A stretch of DNA of 25,941 nucleotides from Collodictyon triciliatum. Its lineage: Eukaryota; CRuMs. The notes under the pieces were generated by a model. That model did no database searches, was not told the origin of the DNA, and was given only the letters and a program-made list of their open reading frames with translations. The position numbers and the translations under genes were made by a program. Where the stretch lies: contig JBHJMP010001029.1 of assembly GCA_043381765.1 (NCBI GenBank), positions 1-25,941 on the forward strand. The letters are read 5' to 3'. Positions 1-12,200 of the stretch are shown one piece after another. Within the stretch, counting starts at the first letter, position 1, and every line of letters begins with the position of its first letter.

Positions 1-65
1 TTTTGTTTTGTTTTGTTTTGTTTTGTTTTGTTTTGTTTTGTTTTGTTTTGTTTTGTTTTGTTTTG

Positions 66-90
<25 letters not shown>
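1..90. repeat. (TTTTG)18 microsatellite at the window start
   Basis: Eighteen uninterrupted copies of TTTTG begin at base 1, so the array may extend beyond the window. The unit has no stop in two frames and produces spurious FCFVL-type open frames. It lies downstream of the 3' end of the CC2D2A-like gene. Confidence 0.97.
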
Positions 91-96
<6 letters not shown>

Positions 97-272
97 TCTT
101 CTGCTTTTTGGAATGCGGCTGTCCAACTTTTCACTTTGTAAACTGGATAATAGTTTCTGTTTCTCACAATCTTTCACAGCAAACGGAAGAAATCAACGTG
201 ATCGAATCTGCCGTGTCGGTATTTCTTGAAGGGATAAATAGATAAAAGAAAAAAAATAATGAAAAAGTAAAT

Positions 273-341
273 AAAAATGAAATAAATAAAAAAAAATAGA
301 CAAAAAAATGAAAAATGAAATAAATAAAAAAAAATAGACAA
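273..341. repeat. 38-bp tandem duplication (31-bp perfect direct repeat)
   Basis: Bases 273-303 and 311-341 are identical (AAAAATGAAATAAATA, nine A, TAGACAA by eye), offset by 38 bp. They lie just past the poly(A) signal of the CC2D2A-like gene in otherwise A-rich sequence. Region 91-401 holds nothing else that I recognise. Confidence 0.85.
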
Positions 342-360
342 GATTAAGAGAATGTAAGAG

Positions 361-366
361 TTTATT
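361..366 (-). terminator. Poly(A) signal of the CC2D2A-like gene
   Basis: TTTATT on the plus strand reads AATAAA on the gene strand, 36 bases after the TGA stop. The position fits a short 3' UTR; downstream lies A/T-rich low-complexity sequence in which further AATAAA strings also occur. Confidence 0.5.
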
Positions 367-401
367 TGCATGAGTGGTTCGCGGTTTTCCGTTCTGCAGT
401 G

Positions 402-3277
402 TCACGATTCGTCCTCCAACAAAACAGCAAAGTAGACCCAAACAGAGAAGACGTCGTTGTCGTATGCTTTTGCATAAACGCTGAGGCTGAACTGGGCACT
501 CGGATCTTCCACGCTGTGTTTTATGTGTGTTTTGTGTGGTGGCAATGAGCGAGTGTGAACATCTCCAGACAACTGTCGCTCAAAGATATAAATATGTGTA
601 TGTGTGTATGTGTGTGGGAGGTACAGAGACGACCGTTTCATGGGTAAAGCGCTAATATCTTTTTGTTTTTGTTTTTGTTTTTGCTTTGTGTTTTTGTTTT
701 GTGTTTTGTGTTTGTGTTTGATGGGTGATGGGTGATGGGTTATGGAGAGGATTAACCTGTGGATGTCGAGTCGAAATACTTGGTCGATGATTGAGTGATA
801 ATCGGTGAAAGTCATGTTAATGGGTACGCCGTAGATTCGGTACCTGTGTCGATTACATAAAGAAAATAGATAATTTGTTTTGTTTTGTTTTGTTTTGTTT
901 TGCTTTGTTTTTGTTTGCTTTGCTTTGTTTTTGTTTGAAGGGTGAAAAAACCAATCATGTAAGCCTTGGTTCGTGATATGAAACAATTGAGTTGAAATAA
1001 TCGCATTATTGCTGCTTCGTTGTTGCGCATGAAGGGAAACCAAACATGAATGATTTGCTTCTTGCACATCGCCCACAAGAAAAGAGAAAATGGATATGTT
1101 AATTTTTCCAGCTACTTACACATTTGAGTACCGTTCGAATTCACCTTGGATTTCAGTGTAGTTGATTTGCTCTCCATCAAAATGCAGCTGTTCAAAACGG
1201 GCACAGAGTTTGTAAAGCGTGCGATTACACGCCCTGTTTTTATTGATAGAAAAGTGAGGATTACTACCGGTATTTCAAAGGTCAATAACTTCCTTTTTTT
1301 CTTCGTTTTTTTTTCTTTGAGAGGTCTTATTAAATATATGCGTATCGGGAATACGATTTGCCTTCATGAAGTTATTTTCTTTTTGGTGGAGGGGTTTTGC
1401 ATTCAAAAGGCGACATTTATGTGGTGTTATCATAATCAGAGAGAATTACTGATTCCATCTGGTTGAAAAGCGCGCACTTCTCCATTCCTCCACTTTTGTT
1501 TTCAATATGCTTTCCAGGTCTCTGCAAAAATAAAAAAAAAATAAAAATAAACGATAGCACGGTGCTTGTCAAGGAAACTTCAAGCAGAAAAATGAAAATG
1601 AATAAGTGGACTGATACAAACGAGAGCAAGTTTCCTTTGATTCTCAATGGAAAAAAAGAAAAAGAAAAAGAACGAAATGCTCCAATAAAGATTTTGATGA
1701 TTAAAAAAAAAATCAATTTAAACATATGTCTTATAAACTAATCACCCAGCGATGTCCTTAGCTCGCCCCTCACTCGCTTGAGTATATTTCAGAGGAATAA
1801 TCTATGTTGCATGTAGATACTGATGTTGAGAATCTTTTCCTCTTCTTTTTCTTTAAGAAAATATCAACAACATATCTAAAATCAACTAGAGTTATTTTTG
1901 AGATGGAAGGAATATACGCGATGAATCTTCTATGACCTGTACTGTTTCCAAGGGCATACTCGGGAATTGAGGCGTGAACACCGGAGACCACATGCTCGGA
2001 TTGTCAAGGTCAAACGAAAGTAGAGGAACACCTTGTTCCTTCTGAATATTGCCCCAGACCTAAGGACAACAGTCCCGGTGTTTACCATCAATCCATCAGA
2101 AATATAATCGGCAACATAGTGGCAAAAGAAGATAAAGTAAGGTTTGTGCCTGTCACCACACATGGCGAAAGAAACTTACATTTGTATCGTTGAATATCAT
2201 CTGAATGCTTTGCAATGGATTCTTCCAATCCGAACTTTCATATTTCATTCCAGTTCTCCAAGTAGAAAGTCGAGACGAAAAATAAATAAATTGTATTATC
2301 AAAGAGTTTATTTTTTGGTTAGTATAGAATATGCTGTGGTAGATAATCACAAAAATCTGTGGGTATTGTGATACAACAACGTGGTACCTTGTGTTCCAAA
2401 AATAAACCTTCCCGCCTTCTTTAGTCATAACATACGACGTGTTGCCCTCAGGAATGCCGTTTCCAATCACAACATATGAGTCCTGGATGCATAATTTACA
2501 ACAATTCAGTATACATATGCATACACCAACTCTTAAAGACTGTATCGCATTGGTTTATACGATTCATTCAAAGATAAGCATACATGATTTACAACTTTTT
2601 TTTGGAAAAAATAATACAATTCTCAAATACAGCAGATAATTGCACAGAAGAATAGCGTGTTCCTCGTAGTCACCGCCTCCAAGAGCAAGAAAATGCTATA
2701 GGTGGTGAGTTCCGATTAGATCATGTTCATAGGAAATAAATCCTGATACAAGAAAAGCACACAGATTGCTACACGACCAAAAAAAAAAATCAGTGGATTC
2801 TTTTTCTTCAATAATTTGTTGCAAACCTCGGATGTGTTCCACAAGTCGAGTTGTCCATACGAGACAGCATCATCAACAAAAGGAATTAGAGAAACAAAGT
2901 GCATGGCTTTGTGTGGTGTGTCGATGCCGATTGGCGGCTCCGTAGAAATGATGAACCGCGTCACAAACACAGTTTGTCCGTCGATGCCAATTACAAGTGG
3001 CTAATATGTGGCAATTAGAAAATATATTAAATTTTCCTCGTTATTCGTCCTCTATGCATTAGTGATTGATGAAAGCAAAGTAATGTAAGTCGGACAAATA
3101 AATTATTTTATTTTAAAAAAAATGGCGCAACATACAAGAACAGATAAAAAAAAAAACGCAATATGTGAGATATAGTCATTCAAGAAAACAAAATTGAAAT
3201 ACATCGGGATTTTTTGGGATTTGTTGCATCCATGTTTTGCATCGTTCTGCAAGAATGGGGTCCTCAGAGCTCAGAAC
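402..3277 (-). other. CC2D2A: CC2D2A exons 42-52: degenerate transglutaminase-like domain and C-terminus (aa ~1508-1860)
   Basis: Exons: 3203-3277, 2827-3000, 2618-2695, 2388-2482, 2180-2255, 1937-2059, 1746-1801, 1450-1521, 1120-1233, 757-843, 402-513. The sequence runs LAERCKTWMQQIPK, GQTVFVTRFI, FVSLIPFVDDAVSY, GGDYEEHAILLCNYLLYL, VVIGNGIPEGNTSYVMT, KVYFWNTRTGMKYE, then LLSFDLDNPSMWSP, VEEWRSARFSTRWNQ, YRIYGVPINMTFTD, and ends in VFSVWVYFAVLLEDES. This is the family's transglutaminase-like fold, held to be structural in ciliary CC2D2A. At the position equivalent to the protease Cys there is Tyr1600 (codon 2666-2668), while the following EEH is kept, so catalysis is unlikely. Confidence 0.93.
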
Positions 3278-6200
3278 CTTGAGAATAAGAACAGGGGGGT
3301 TTCAGATAAAAAAAAATTATGATTGATTTCATATAATAGAGCATCGCCCTTCTATTAACCAGGTAAACAAGTAGTTCAAGATGGATGCAATAGTCTCGCA
3401 CATCAACGTATGGCTCTGATTTCGGCAGTGGAGGGTCCAGAGTTATGTAGACGCTGATATAGGACGATGCGCCTTTTGCTTGATCGTATCCCAATAGAAA
3501 AGGTGGAGTGCTGAGCTGGAAGACCCCTTCGATCTGTGTGCCAGTTAGAAAATGGTGTTGGATGCAAAGTTTTCTGTGGTTTGGACGGCGTAAACGATAG
3601 AATATTTCTCATCATGTGTTTTTTATCAGAATTATTGGGAATATAATGTCCATTAATTTCATATGATAGCTTTTTTTTAATATTAATAGTTTCTTTAAAA
3701 GATGAGTAAAATGGTAGCCTACTCTGTTATTTGTGTACAACGTGAGGAAAGGAATAGATAAGCTTCCGATCCAACGCTTTTCCTTTCTTTTGATAATCAA
3801 GCTCCTATCCCGGTCATCCTAGATATTATGAAAGCACACATCAATATTATTTGAAATCATATAAATGTATGAGAAGTATGTTGAGATGTTTATACTTGTC
3901 TTAAATAGCAGTGTCAACCACAAAATAAAACAAAATATGATTACCCCTTTCACATCGGTAAGCATAGAGTCAAAAACATTGAATGTGATGCAATCGGTGA
4001 TAGTGGATAATGTAGGAGGTGAAAAGTCATCGCCTATCGCAACGTGCGTTGAGGTTAGTTGTTGGTATTATTTTACAAAGAGTATCTCATCAGCTGCATA
4101 AACCCCGATTAGATTGAAAGGCGATACCTGGCGGTCGAAAATCTAGGGTGAATCCTTCGTTCCATTGAGGATTGAAAGATGTCGATGTGACTGTACTGAG
4201 ACGGTGAGTTTGAAAATTGATCTCAACAAAAGGTTGCAGTCGCTGGTGTCGGCAAGTGATTTGATGAAAAAGAGAATAAATGGATTGAAAAATTTGAAAT
4301 ACTTTGGTTTTCTTTGTAAAAAGGTAACAAAGGGGAACTTATACCTTGAAATCGCATGTGGTTAATTTAATATTATAATTAATATGTTGGTTTTTTGAAG
4401 AAAACATGACTGCAATACCGAGTCCTGAATTGCATTAAGCTCAATGTCAAGTTGACCCGCTTCATCTTTCGCTTGTGCGATATCATCGGTTTGCAATTTT
4501 CTTGCTGGGAGATTTTCACTAGAGTGACATAAGTCATATTTATTTGCAAATATCAAAACAAAAGAAAATGTTGTAACTGACAGGCGTCATGCAAAATTAA
4601 TTATATTGGTTTCGAATATGGTCATGCTCTTTAGCTATTTTGCAACACACCCTCGCTGAATTTGAATGTGTATTTTGCAGTTTTGAGGATGCGCAGAAAG
4701 TAATTTGATTTCTTTTCGGTGTGGACGCAAAGGCCTGTCGCGGATAAAAAGCTGCTTTATGACATCTAATGCGACGATGAAATCCTAAAATATTTTGTTT
4801 AGCATTACGTTAATTTCTCTGAAGCTTTCTTTTTAAAAAAAAGCAAGCAATATGGCGATAAAAATATAGTCCTTTTTCTCATTCGGTATGAAGAGTATTT
4901 CTGTGTGAAAATATGTATCCCCTTTCGTCATACCGGAAGAGGCTGTTCACGAACAACATCGGGCAAGGCTAATTTCTTTTTCGGTCGTTGCACTTTTCGA
5001 AGGACGTCATTTCGCTGAGCCTAATTATATTGTGGACTTATTTTTATAGAAAATCATCATCACTGAATTGGCTATTCAAAGGACTCATTTGGTTATCTTG
5101 GTGATATTCTTTGATGGTGTTTCAATTTACGTTATCTGTTCGATCACCAGGCGCCTCCATAACATTGGCGTAATTATCTGAACTAAGCTCCTGGACCAGT
5201 TGGTCGTCGATTTCTTCGTCAAGTAAAGGTACTTTTACAATTCTTGTTAGCTGGCATTCGAGATTTGTGGTTAATATTTGAGTTCTGGATGGATTTTATT
5301 ATTTTGGAAAGTGCGCAGTATTTGCTTAGATCTTTGACCTAATTATTCCAGCTTCTTTTTTTTTTTAAAAAAAAAAAATTGTACTTTTTCGTGCCGCAAA
5401 TGCAGCAAACGATGCCTCTTTGAGGTAAATGAGTCCACAGAAAAGGTTGTGTAATGGTCGAATCGCTTAGTGCTGAAACCCTCGCTCTCTGAAGCATCCA
5501 AGTCACTGAAGTGAAATGTTTGTCGTCAATGAACAAAAGGGGGAACAACTGCGTCCAAGACTCGGCAGATATCTCAACAGAAATGGAATGAATCAAGAAC
5601 AAGATGTATGATAGAGAATAAGAAAAAGTTTTGGTTACTTTGCGTGCAAGATGGATGCTATTTCGGCGTATTTAGGATTGTTGGGGTCGATGTCTCCAAC
5701 CTTCACCCATTCCTAGACATATTGAAGATTTTCTAGTTATTAAATCGGCAGCAAGCACAGATGAAAAGAGATGTTGAGAGGAGCTATCACAAAGTATAAA
5801 ATTTGCTGTTGTTGAAGGAAAAAAAAACATTTTCTATTTTTGGATACAGTTAAAAATATGAATATCGCATTTACCATTTATATGAACAACAAAATCATAT
5901 ATCAGTTTGGTAAGGTTCGTAACAATATTAAAATATATCCATTTTAACCTTTAGTTTCTTAAGGTCAAGTATTCCTTGGCGTCCTTTTTGGGAATATGAC
6001 CTAATCATTTGTGTTTCGGAAATGAAATTCAAAATTAACTTTGAAGAAAAATAAATAAAAATAATGAATGATGACAACAAGAAAAAGAAAATAAAAGAAA
6101 ATAAACATTCCATCAGATATGTACACGATTAAAAAAATAAAGTAGAAAAATAGAAAAAAAACCTTGATGGACCACGTGGAGGTGGAGGAACAATAGTTTC

Positions 6201-9200
6201 AGAGTGCGTTTGCGTTTGTATCTGTGTCTTGAGTTTTTCACTTTCCTCTGGAAACGCTGCAACCCAACGCGACCGAACATTAACCACACCTGACACGGTT
6301 TTCTTTTCTCCGATAGGGAGATAGTTGGGCTAAATGATTGAATAACTTGATAGAGCGAAAAGGATCATCTTTTTCTACGCACTCGTTTGCTTTGAAATAA
6401 AAAATCAATTTTTCATACAGGAAAAAAATACCTGAAACAGGCTTGTGCTATTGAATTGATATGCATCGGGTGTTTCATCAACACTTTCGCCCAGAGGTAA
6501 GGCAATAAAGAGTTCAGCGATAAGCTCACTGCTAAGAGTGCCCTGAGTGTATTTATTGTATTTATCAATTGTGTGTTTGTATCTAGTTTTATTATTACTA
6601 TGTTATAAAATAGACAGAAATTTTTAAAGGAAAAAAAAACGATGTAAAATATCAATTGACTGAAAACGGCAAATAACGATGCAACATAACAAATACCCCT
6701 TCAAATATTTGCAGCGATATCTCCGGCCATTTTAGAACTTCCAATTCGAATGTTTCAAGATAAGTTACAAAGTGTCGCTGGTTCAGGTTTTTTGGCGTTG
6801 TCTTGGAAACAGATTTTCCGTTCACAAGTCTGGGATAGATTAACAAATTAAAATTAAAATTAAAATTAAAAAATAAGTACGCAATATAATACATGGTTAC
6901 GCTTTTCTTTACTGGTTTACATATTTCAAAAAAAAAAAACGAAAGTTAAAATAATCTAAAAATCAAATATATGTGACAATCGAGGACAAACAATTTAACA
7001 AATATAGTCTTTCGGCCGAGGGTTGTCAGTCTTTGCGATTCAAGCTATGATCAACTGTATTTTAGATGCAAATAGCCGCTGATACGTGTGCACATCAAAT
7101 ATATCATGTATGTTATTAATCTGGACTTGACACTTTGAGAAGAAGCATATAGATATGGGAAATAGAAGCATTTACTTTTGGAAGTTCCTCTGGCGGGGTC
7201 GTTGGAATAGAATTTGTCAATATAAGTTCCAAGATAGGGTCACCAGGCCTCCATTTTGTTTTTCGGTACCGCTATAAAGAGATAAAGACAAAATGCATAG
7301 TAAATAGAGTTTCGCACGTTGCTTCGTTTGTAGTCTCTTCTTTTTTTTTTTTTTTTGAAAGAAAGTCATAGTGAGATACTATAGTCCTTAAAAAAAATTT
7401 ATTTGAAGGCTTATTTGATGAATTAATGAACCCTTATACATCATAAATTTCTGCTAGGGCCTTCTGTTCGTCAAATGGTACATAAACAGGCTCGGCTGGT
7501 TCGCGGAATTGATACAACTTGAGCTTTTCAATCTCTTTGATTTTGGCATCTATTTCGTCACTAAATGAACTCTGAAAGACAAAACGATAAATATTCAGGA
7601 CTAGGTAATTGTAATTTTAGTGTATTTGAACCAAAAAAGAAAAAGAAAAAATAAAAGAAGGCGATAGGTCTGAATGCATTAAGTTTGTTCATTTGCCTAT
7701 CGTTAAGTTTGTAGATTCATTTACGGTTTTAATGATTAAAAGCTTACAGAGTTTTCAAGTACATAAAAAAAGCATAAAAGGATTCGATAAGAGAGGAAAC
7801 TCACCTTCTTCTCTGGAATACCACGCACATAGGACGGAACTTCGACAATCGGATTCTGATATGTAGGCTGTTCCTTCATAATGGGACCTTGTTCTTCATC
7901 TGAATCCTCTGCCTGTGGCCTTTGCAACCTGCTCTGGGCGACGCCCATGGAGCTCATTTCCAGCATAGGTGGCTCCTCAAGTTCAGCATTGAACGTTGTT
8001 TTCTTTGGCGTTTTCCTTTTCCGCATGGGTTTCCTTTTGGCAGGAGTGTTGACGGAGGCACCATTTTCTGTTGGCAGAGATTCCTGTGCGAATGTGGGCT
8101 TTGTGTGTTGCGGCGTCTTTTTTTTTCGTGACTTTGGTGTTTTAACTGGTGTCGCTTCGGGGTTGTGTGCAAAAGCATTCCTCGTTTGGCTATTGTATAC
8201 ACTGCGCGGAAGTTCAGTTTTTACAGGATTAACAGGAGAATCCATAGGACTAATGGCTCCGTCCCTGGTCGTCATAGAACTTTGTCTTCGAGGTGGGGTT
8301 GTCAGCGGGTTCTGCTCGAGACAGCAAGGAGAGAATCAGAATAGGAGAAAATATAAATGTATGCAATATGAAGAATAAGTATAGTGTGGAATCATTATTA
8401 AAGAAAGGAAACGAGAGTGAATAGGTATTTATAATAGACAAACCTCATCAATAGTCCTAAGTGTTGTTTCAAATTAAAAAAATTGGACAAAAATAATTTT
8501 ATTAAAATATTGATTTTAAAGGGGGAAGATATTCCGACAGTTATGAGGTGGTATATTATGATAAACATGCAACTGCATTGGAAGCATAATAGGTATACAC
8601 TCTTTGTGGCGTCTTTCTTCTCTTGCTTCCTTTTGATTGAATAGCTTTTAGAGAATCAGCATCCGCCCCTCCACCTCGAAGTCGGGCTGGCTCGTCATCT
8701 ACGTGTTCGTAAAGAAATAAAATAAATTCTTTTTTGGCTATCCCCTTTTTTTAAAATTATCAGAGGCGTTCTCTCTGAATATATATATGAATCGTAATCA
8801 ATCGCTAGTACCCTCAGGTTGCTCAGTTGGCGGCTCGAGCTCTGGTTTTGATCTTGTGGTAGCAGATGCCGAGGCAGTCAGCGGCTTTCTAATGCTTTTG
8901 AGCGACTGCATAAAGCTAAAGTTCAGGCGACCTGTTTGGTTTTTAACAATTGACAAATTCAGTGCAAAAACGAAAAAGGCTTTTGCGTAAGACGACAGGT
9001 CATCGCCACATTGAACAGTTCTTTTCCACCAAAGTTATGATGAACATAATTCAGCCCTTGGAGACGAATGATACAAATATGTCATGGAAATTACTCATGC
9101 TTCGTTCCCTCTGACGACTTTGTGTTACAGCCTCTTCTGCAGAGACAGGATGTGCATCGTTAGCTTCATCATCCTCTATTTGCTGTAACTCATCATCTTT

Positions 9201-12200
9201 TGGGGACGCTGCTTGAAGATCTGTGGTAGATTTTGTATCATGCTGCATGCATTAACTAGAACCTCAAAATATAACATAATAAGGTAATATTTTAATGTAC
9301 GCATATGTTTTTTTTGAAATTGTTGTTTGTTTCTCATCTCACATGATTGTTTCAATCGTTCTCTCTCAAAGTTTTTGCGCAATTCTTCTCGCTCAAACTC
9401 TCTCAGTTTGTTTAACCTTTCCTCAAGCTGCTTCAGCCGCTGGTTTAAAAGCCGTCTGTGAAATGAACGGTTAATCAGTACCTCGTTCATACATCACATT
9501 TCATGAAGTAATATCAATATTTGAAGAGAAACATACTGCCTTTCTACAACAGCTTCGAGGGCTTTTTGGTGTTGTGCCATTTTTTGGCGGTACTCCTCTT
9601 CGTGGTCTTCGATCATTTCCTGTAATTCATTTTCGATTTCTTTGGATTCGTTTGCTTCCATCTAATAAAACAAAACAAAAAAAGAGCATGAATTAATTAT
9701 TGGATGAATGATGAGAGTTTGGTCTCTTTGTATTCATGATGTGCGCTGCGCCAGATCTGTCATGGAAGAAACATAGCTGCTACATGAAATAAAGGGGAAA
9801 TAGTCGATGAACACCTCTTGCATATTCGTAGGTATTTTTTTAATTGACAACTTAGTGTTAGTCGTGTTCCATCTGGTAATAAAGAGAAAAGTGTACAATT
9901 AAAATTTTGAGATTTAATCGTTTTGAAGCACTAATGTATTCTAAATGAGAGAAATTAAGTTTAGCTATGAAGCACATAAAGGCGCAAAATAAAAAAATCA
10001 GTTGCCTGTTTGTACATACTTTTGTGATACACGTATGTTTTTCAAGTCTTTCCAGACCATAATAATGTTTTTTATGAGAAGAATCTGAGCCAGCTCCTCA
10101 GCGTCCTAAAAGAATATGAAAACATAGAATAAGGTTCAAAAGTCCAACAAGAATTACTGACTGATTAATTTCATAATACAATGATATTTAATGTTGACAA
10201 ACGCGTTATATGTATGTATATATTGTAATTTTCACCCGTAATTGCCGAACTTGTCTTATTTGAGCACGAAGTGATTTTATTCTAAATGCAAAAATATTTA
10301 GATGAAAAATAGTAAAATACAAAAATACAGCATAGTGGGTGAAACAAAACCTTTTCTGGTGTAACTGCTCATTATTTGTGTGTGCTGCTTGTTCCTTCTG
10401 ATTAAGTATATGAAATAACTGAGTTTGCATGTTCAAAAATATTTTACTTCCAATAAGAATCGGTTGGTTAGAATCCATTAGTTCAAGAAAAATATCTGTA
10501 ATTGGTTGATTATTGAAACCGGGGTCTGGGTGAGTGCTTTGAATGAGCCTGGAATATATTTTGCCGTAGGAGATGGCGGATGATTCAACGGATTTCCTTT
10601 CATGCTCTCGTAGTATCTTTGCAAAGCCTGGTTGTATCCCAGTAGAGTAGTTGGAAGATAATAAATTTAAAAGAAAATTGTTTTGGCGATGATACTCCAA
10701 GGTACATAAAGGTATGATAATATACAAAGACTTTGATTGCATCATAGGTATGTATGGAGTAGTTGAGGTATAGATTATTTACTCAGCTCAAAAAAAAATA
10801 ATCATGCAACGACAGTTGTCAAATTTTTTATAATAGATTTCTTATTTGCTTCTTTTCCTATTTTTATTTTCTCTCTTTTTTTTAAAAAATATATATATTT
10901 TGCTTTACTTACACGCAATTTATTGGATAGAAACGAAACAGAGTCGATTTTTCTGCGACGCTCGTATTCCTTGTGCAAATTAACAAGCTTGGTCGATATG
11001 TATTCCTCTTCATTCATACCGACATATTCATGAAACTCAAGATCCTTGAGTTTCAAATGGACAAAGTTAGAAAAAAATAAAAGGCAGATTTTCAATGAGT
11101 CTTGGAATTATGTAAGATTTTTCAAAGAAAATCAAACCATGATATCTATTTGAAGGCGATAGTGTTTGTCCACTTTGTCTTTGATTATCGAGGGAGGCTC
11201 ATGCTGGGAAACCACATAATATCAATTTCTTGAATAAGTAGTTATATTTTGTGCGAAAAAGCTCATCATTTTAAGGTAATCAAGCAGCATGGAGATAGAG
11301 TGGAATCGAGCGAATGTATAACCAAATCAGTCTACTTTGGAGACAAATGTTTGGAGATAATCTGCGTTCTCGTCAAAAAACTGGTTTGGTCTTGTATGCA
11401 GTTGCTAAACACGCAAAAAGCAATTCAGGGCGCAGATTTCGAATTAGACAAGTACGTATAATAATGTATATTGGGTTGTTATGAAACACCTTATACCTTG
11501 AGTGGGTCTGTTTGAATGAATAAACGATGATCCGGAGTAAACCATCTCTGCAACCTGATGTTTTGAAAAACATCATGTTAATATTTTACTATTTTAACTA
11601 TTTGAAAATGGTAGAAGAGGGGCAGCCAAAGAGTGACAAGGTAAAATAGTTGACGTTTGTTTTTCAGTTACTCTGGATCTTCTCGTAGAAGTCTTTGATG
11701 TAAACGGGATATGTTCCATGGGGCTTGTCCAAGCTCTCGACCGACATACAAACCTAATGATCGATTTCGTTAAACATGAGATAGTGGCCCATCGAACCTC
11801 AGATACTGGATATCCCTTTAATGTTGGCACCTCAATCGAATAGTAAACTAGTTGGAAGAATGGACTCGACTTAATTTAAGAAAAGAAAAATAACTAGATG
11901 CAGACCTTCTTCCTTCAAATCCCGAGGGGTGAAGAAAGGCTTTTCGATTTTAAAATGAAGCAGAAGAATTTTTCGTAGGAGGAAATCAGTATAAATAATT
12001 TTTTCGAGTATTTAAGAAAATATTTCGGCGATAATCAAATATGTAATTACTAAGAAAAGAAACATCAACTGCCTACATTTTGACCTAGGAGAACGCGAAT
12101 AAACATCTCAGGGTTATTTATAACAGAAGTATATACAGTCCGTTCCTATTATTCCAAAAGATAAATCAGAAAATTACTCTAGCTTATCATCAAGGTCACC

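Noticed and set aside
1-90. Telomere at the left end
   Set aside because: A left-end telomere would show the C-rich strand 5'->3' (CAAAA-type), but here the G-containing strand is on top; the same unit also occurs inside an intron.
3-245. Open frame of FCFVL repeats from the (TTTTG)n array
   Set aside because: It is a by-product of a pentamer without stop codons in these frames; there is no conserved sequence or plausible splice structure.
1146-1466. Plus-strand open frame of 106 codons
   Set aside because: It overlaps two minus-strand CC2D2A exons (1120-1233, 1450-1521) that are in phase and encode the conserved STRWNQ block; the frame itself is not conserved.
4350-4376. Possible extra CC2D2A exon ending at a GTATAAG donor
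   Set aside because: Exons 37 and 38 join directly in phase to give AIQDSRLQPFVEINF, matching the family; inserting this piece would need an acceptor that I cannot find.
5506-5602. Open minus-strand frame (WTQLFPLLFIDDKHFTSVT) between CC2D2A exons 32 and 33
   Set aside because: Including it breaks the phase between ILHA and DLDASE, whereas the 5506-5638 intron joins them in frame and matches family spacing. The frame also fails to continue into SKRHRLLHLR.
7881-8378. 165-codon plus-strand open frame
   Set aside because: It is antisense to the large CC2D2A exon 24, whose minus-strand frame has splice sites in phase and continues into conserved sequence.
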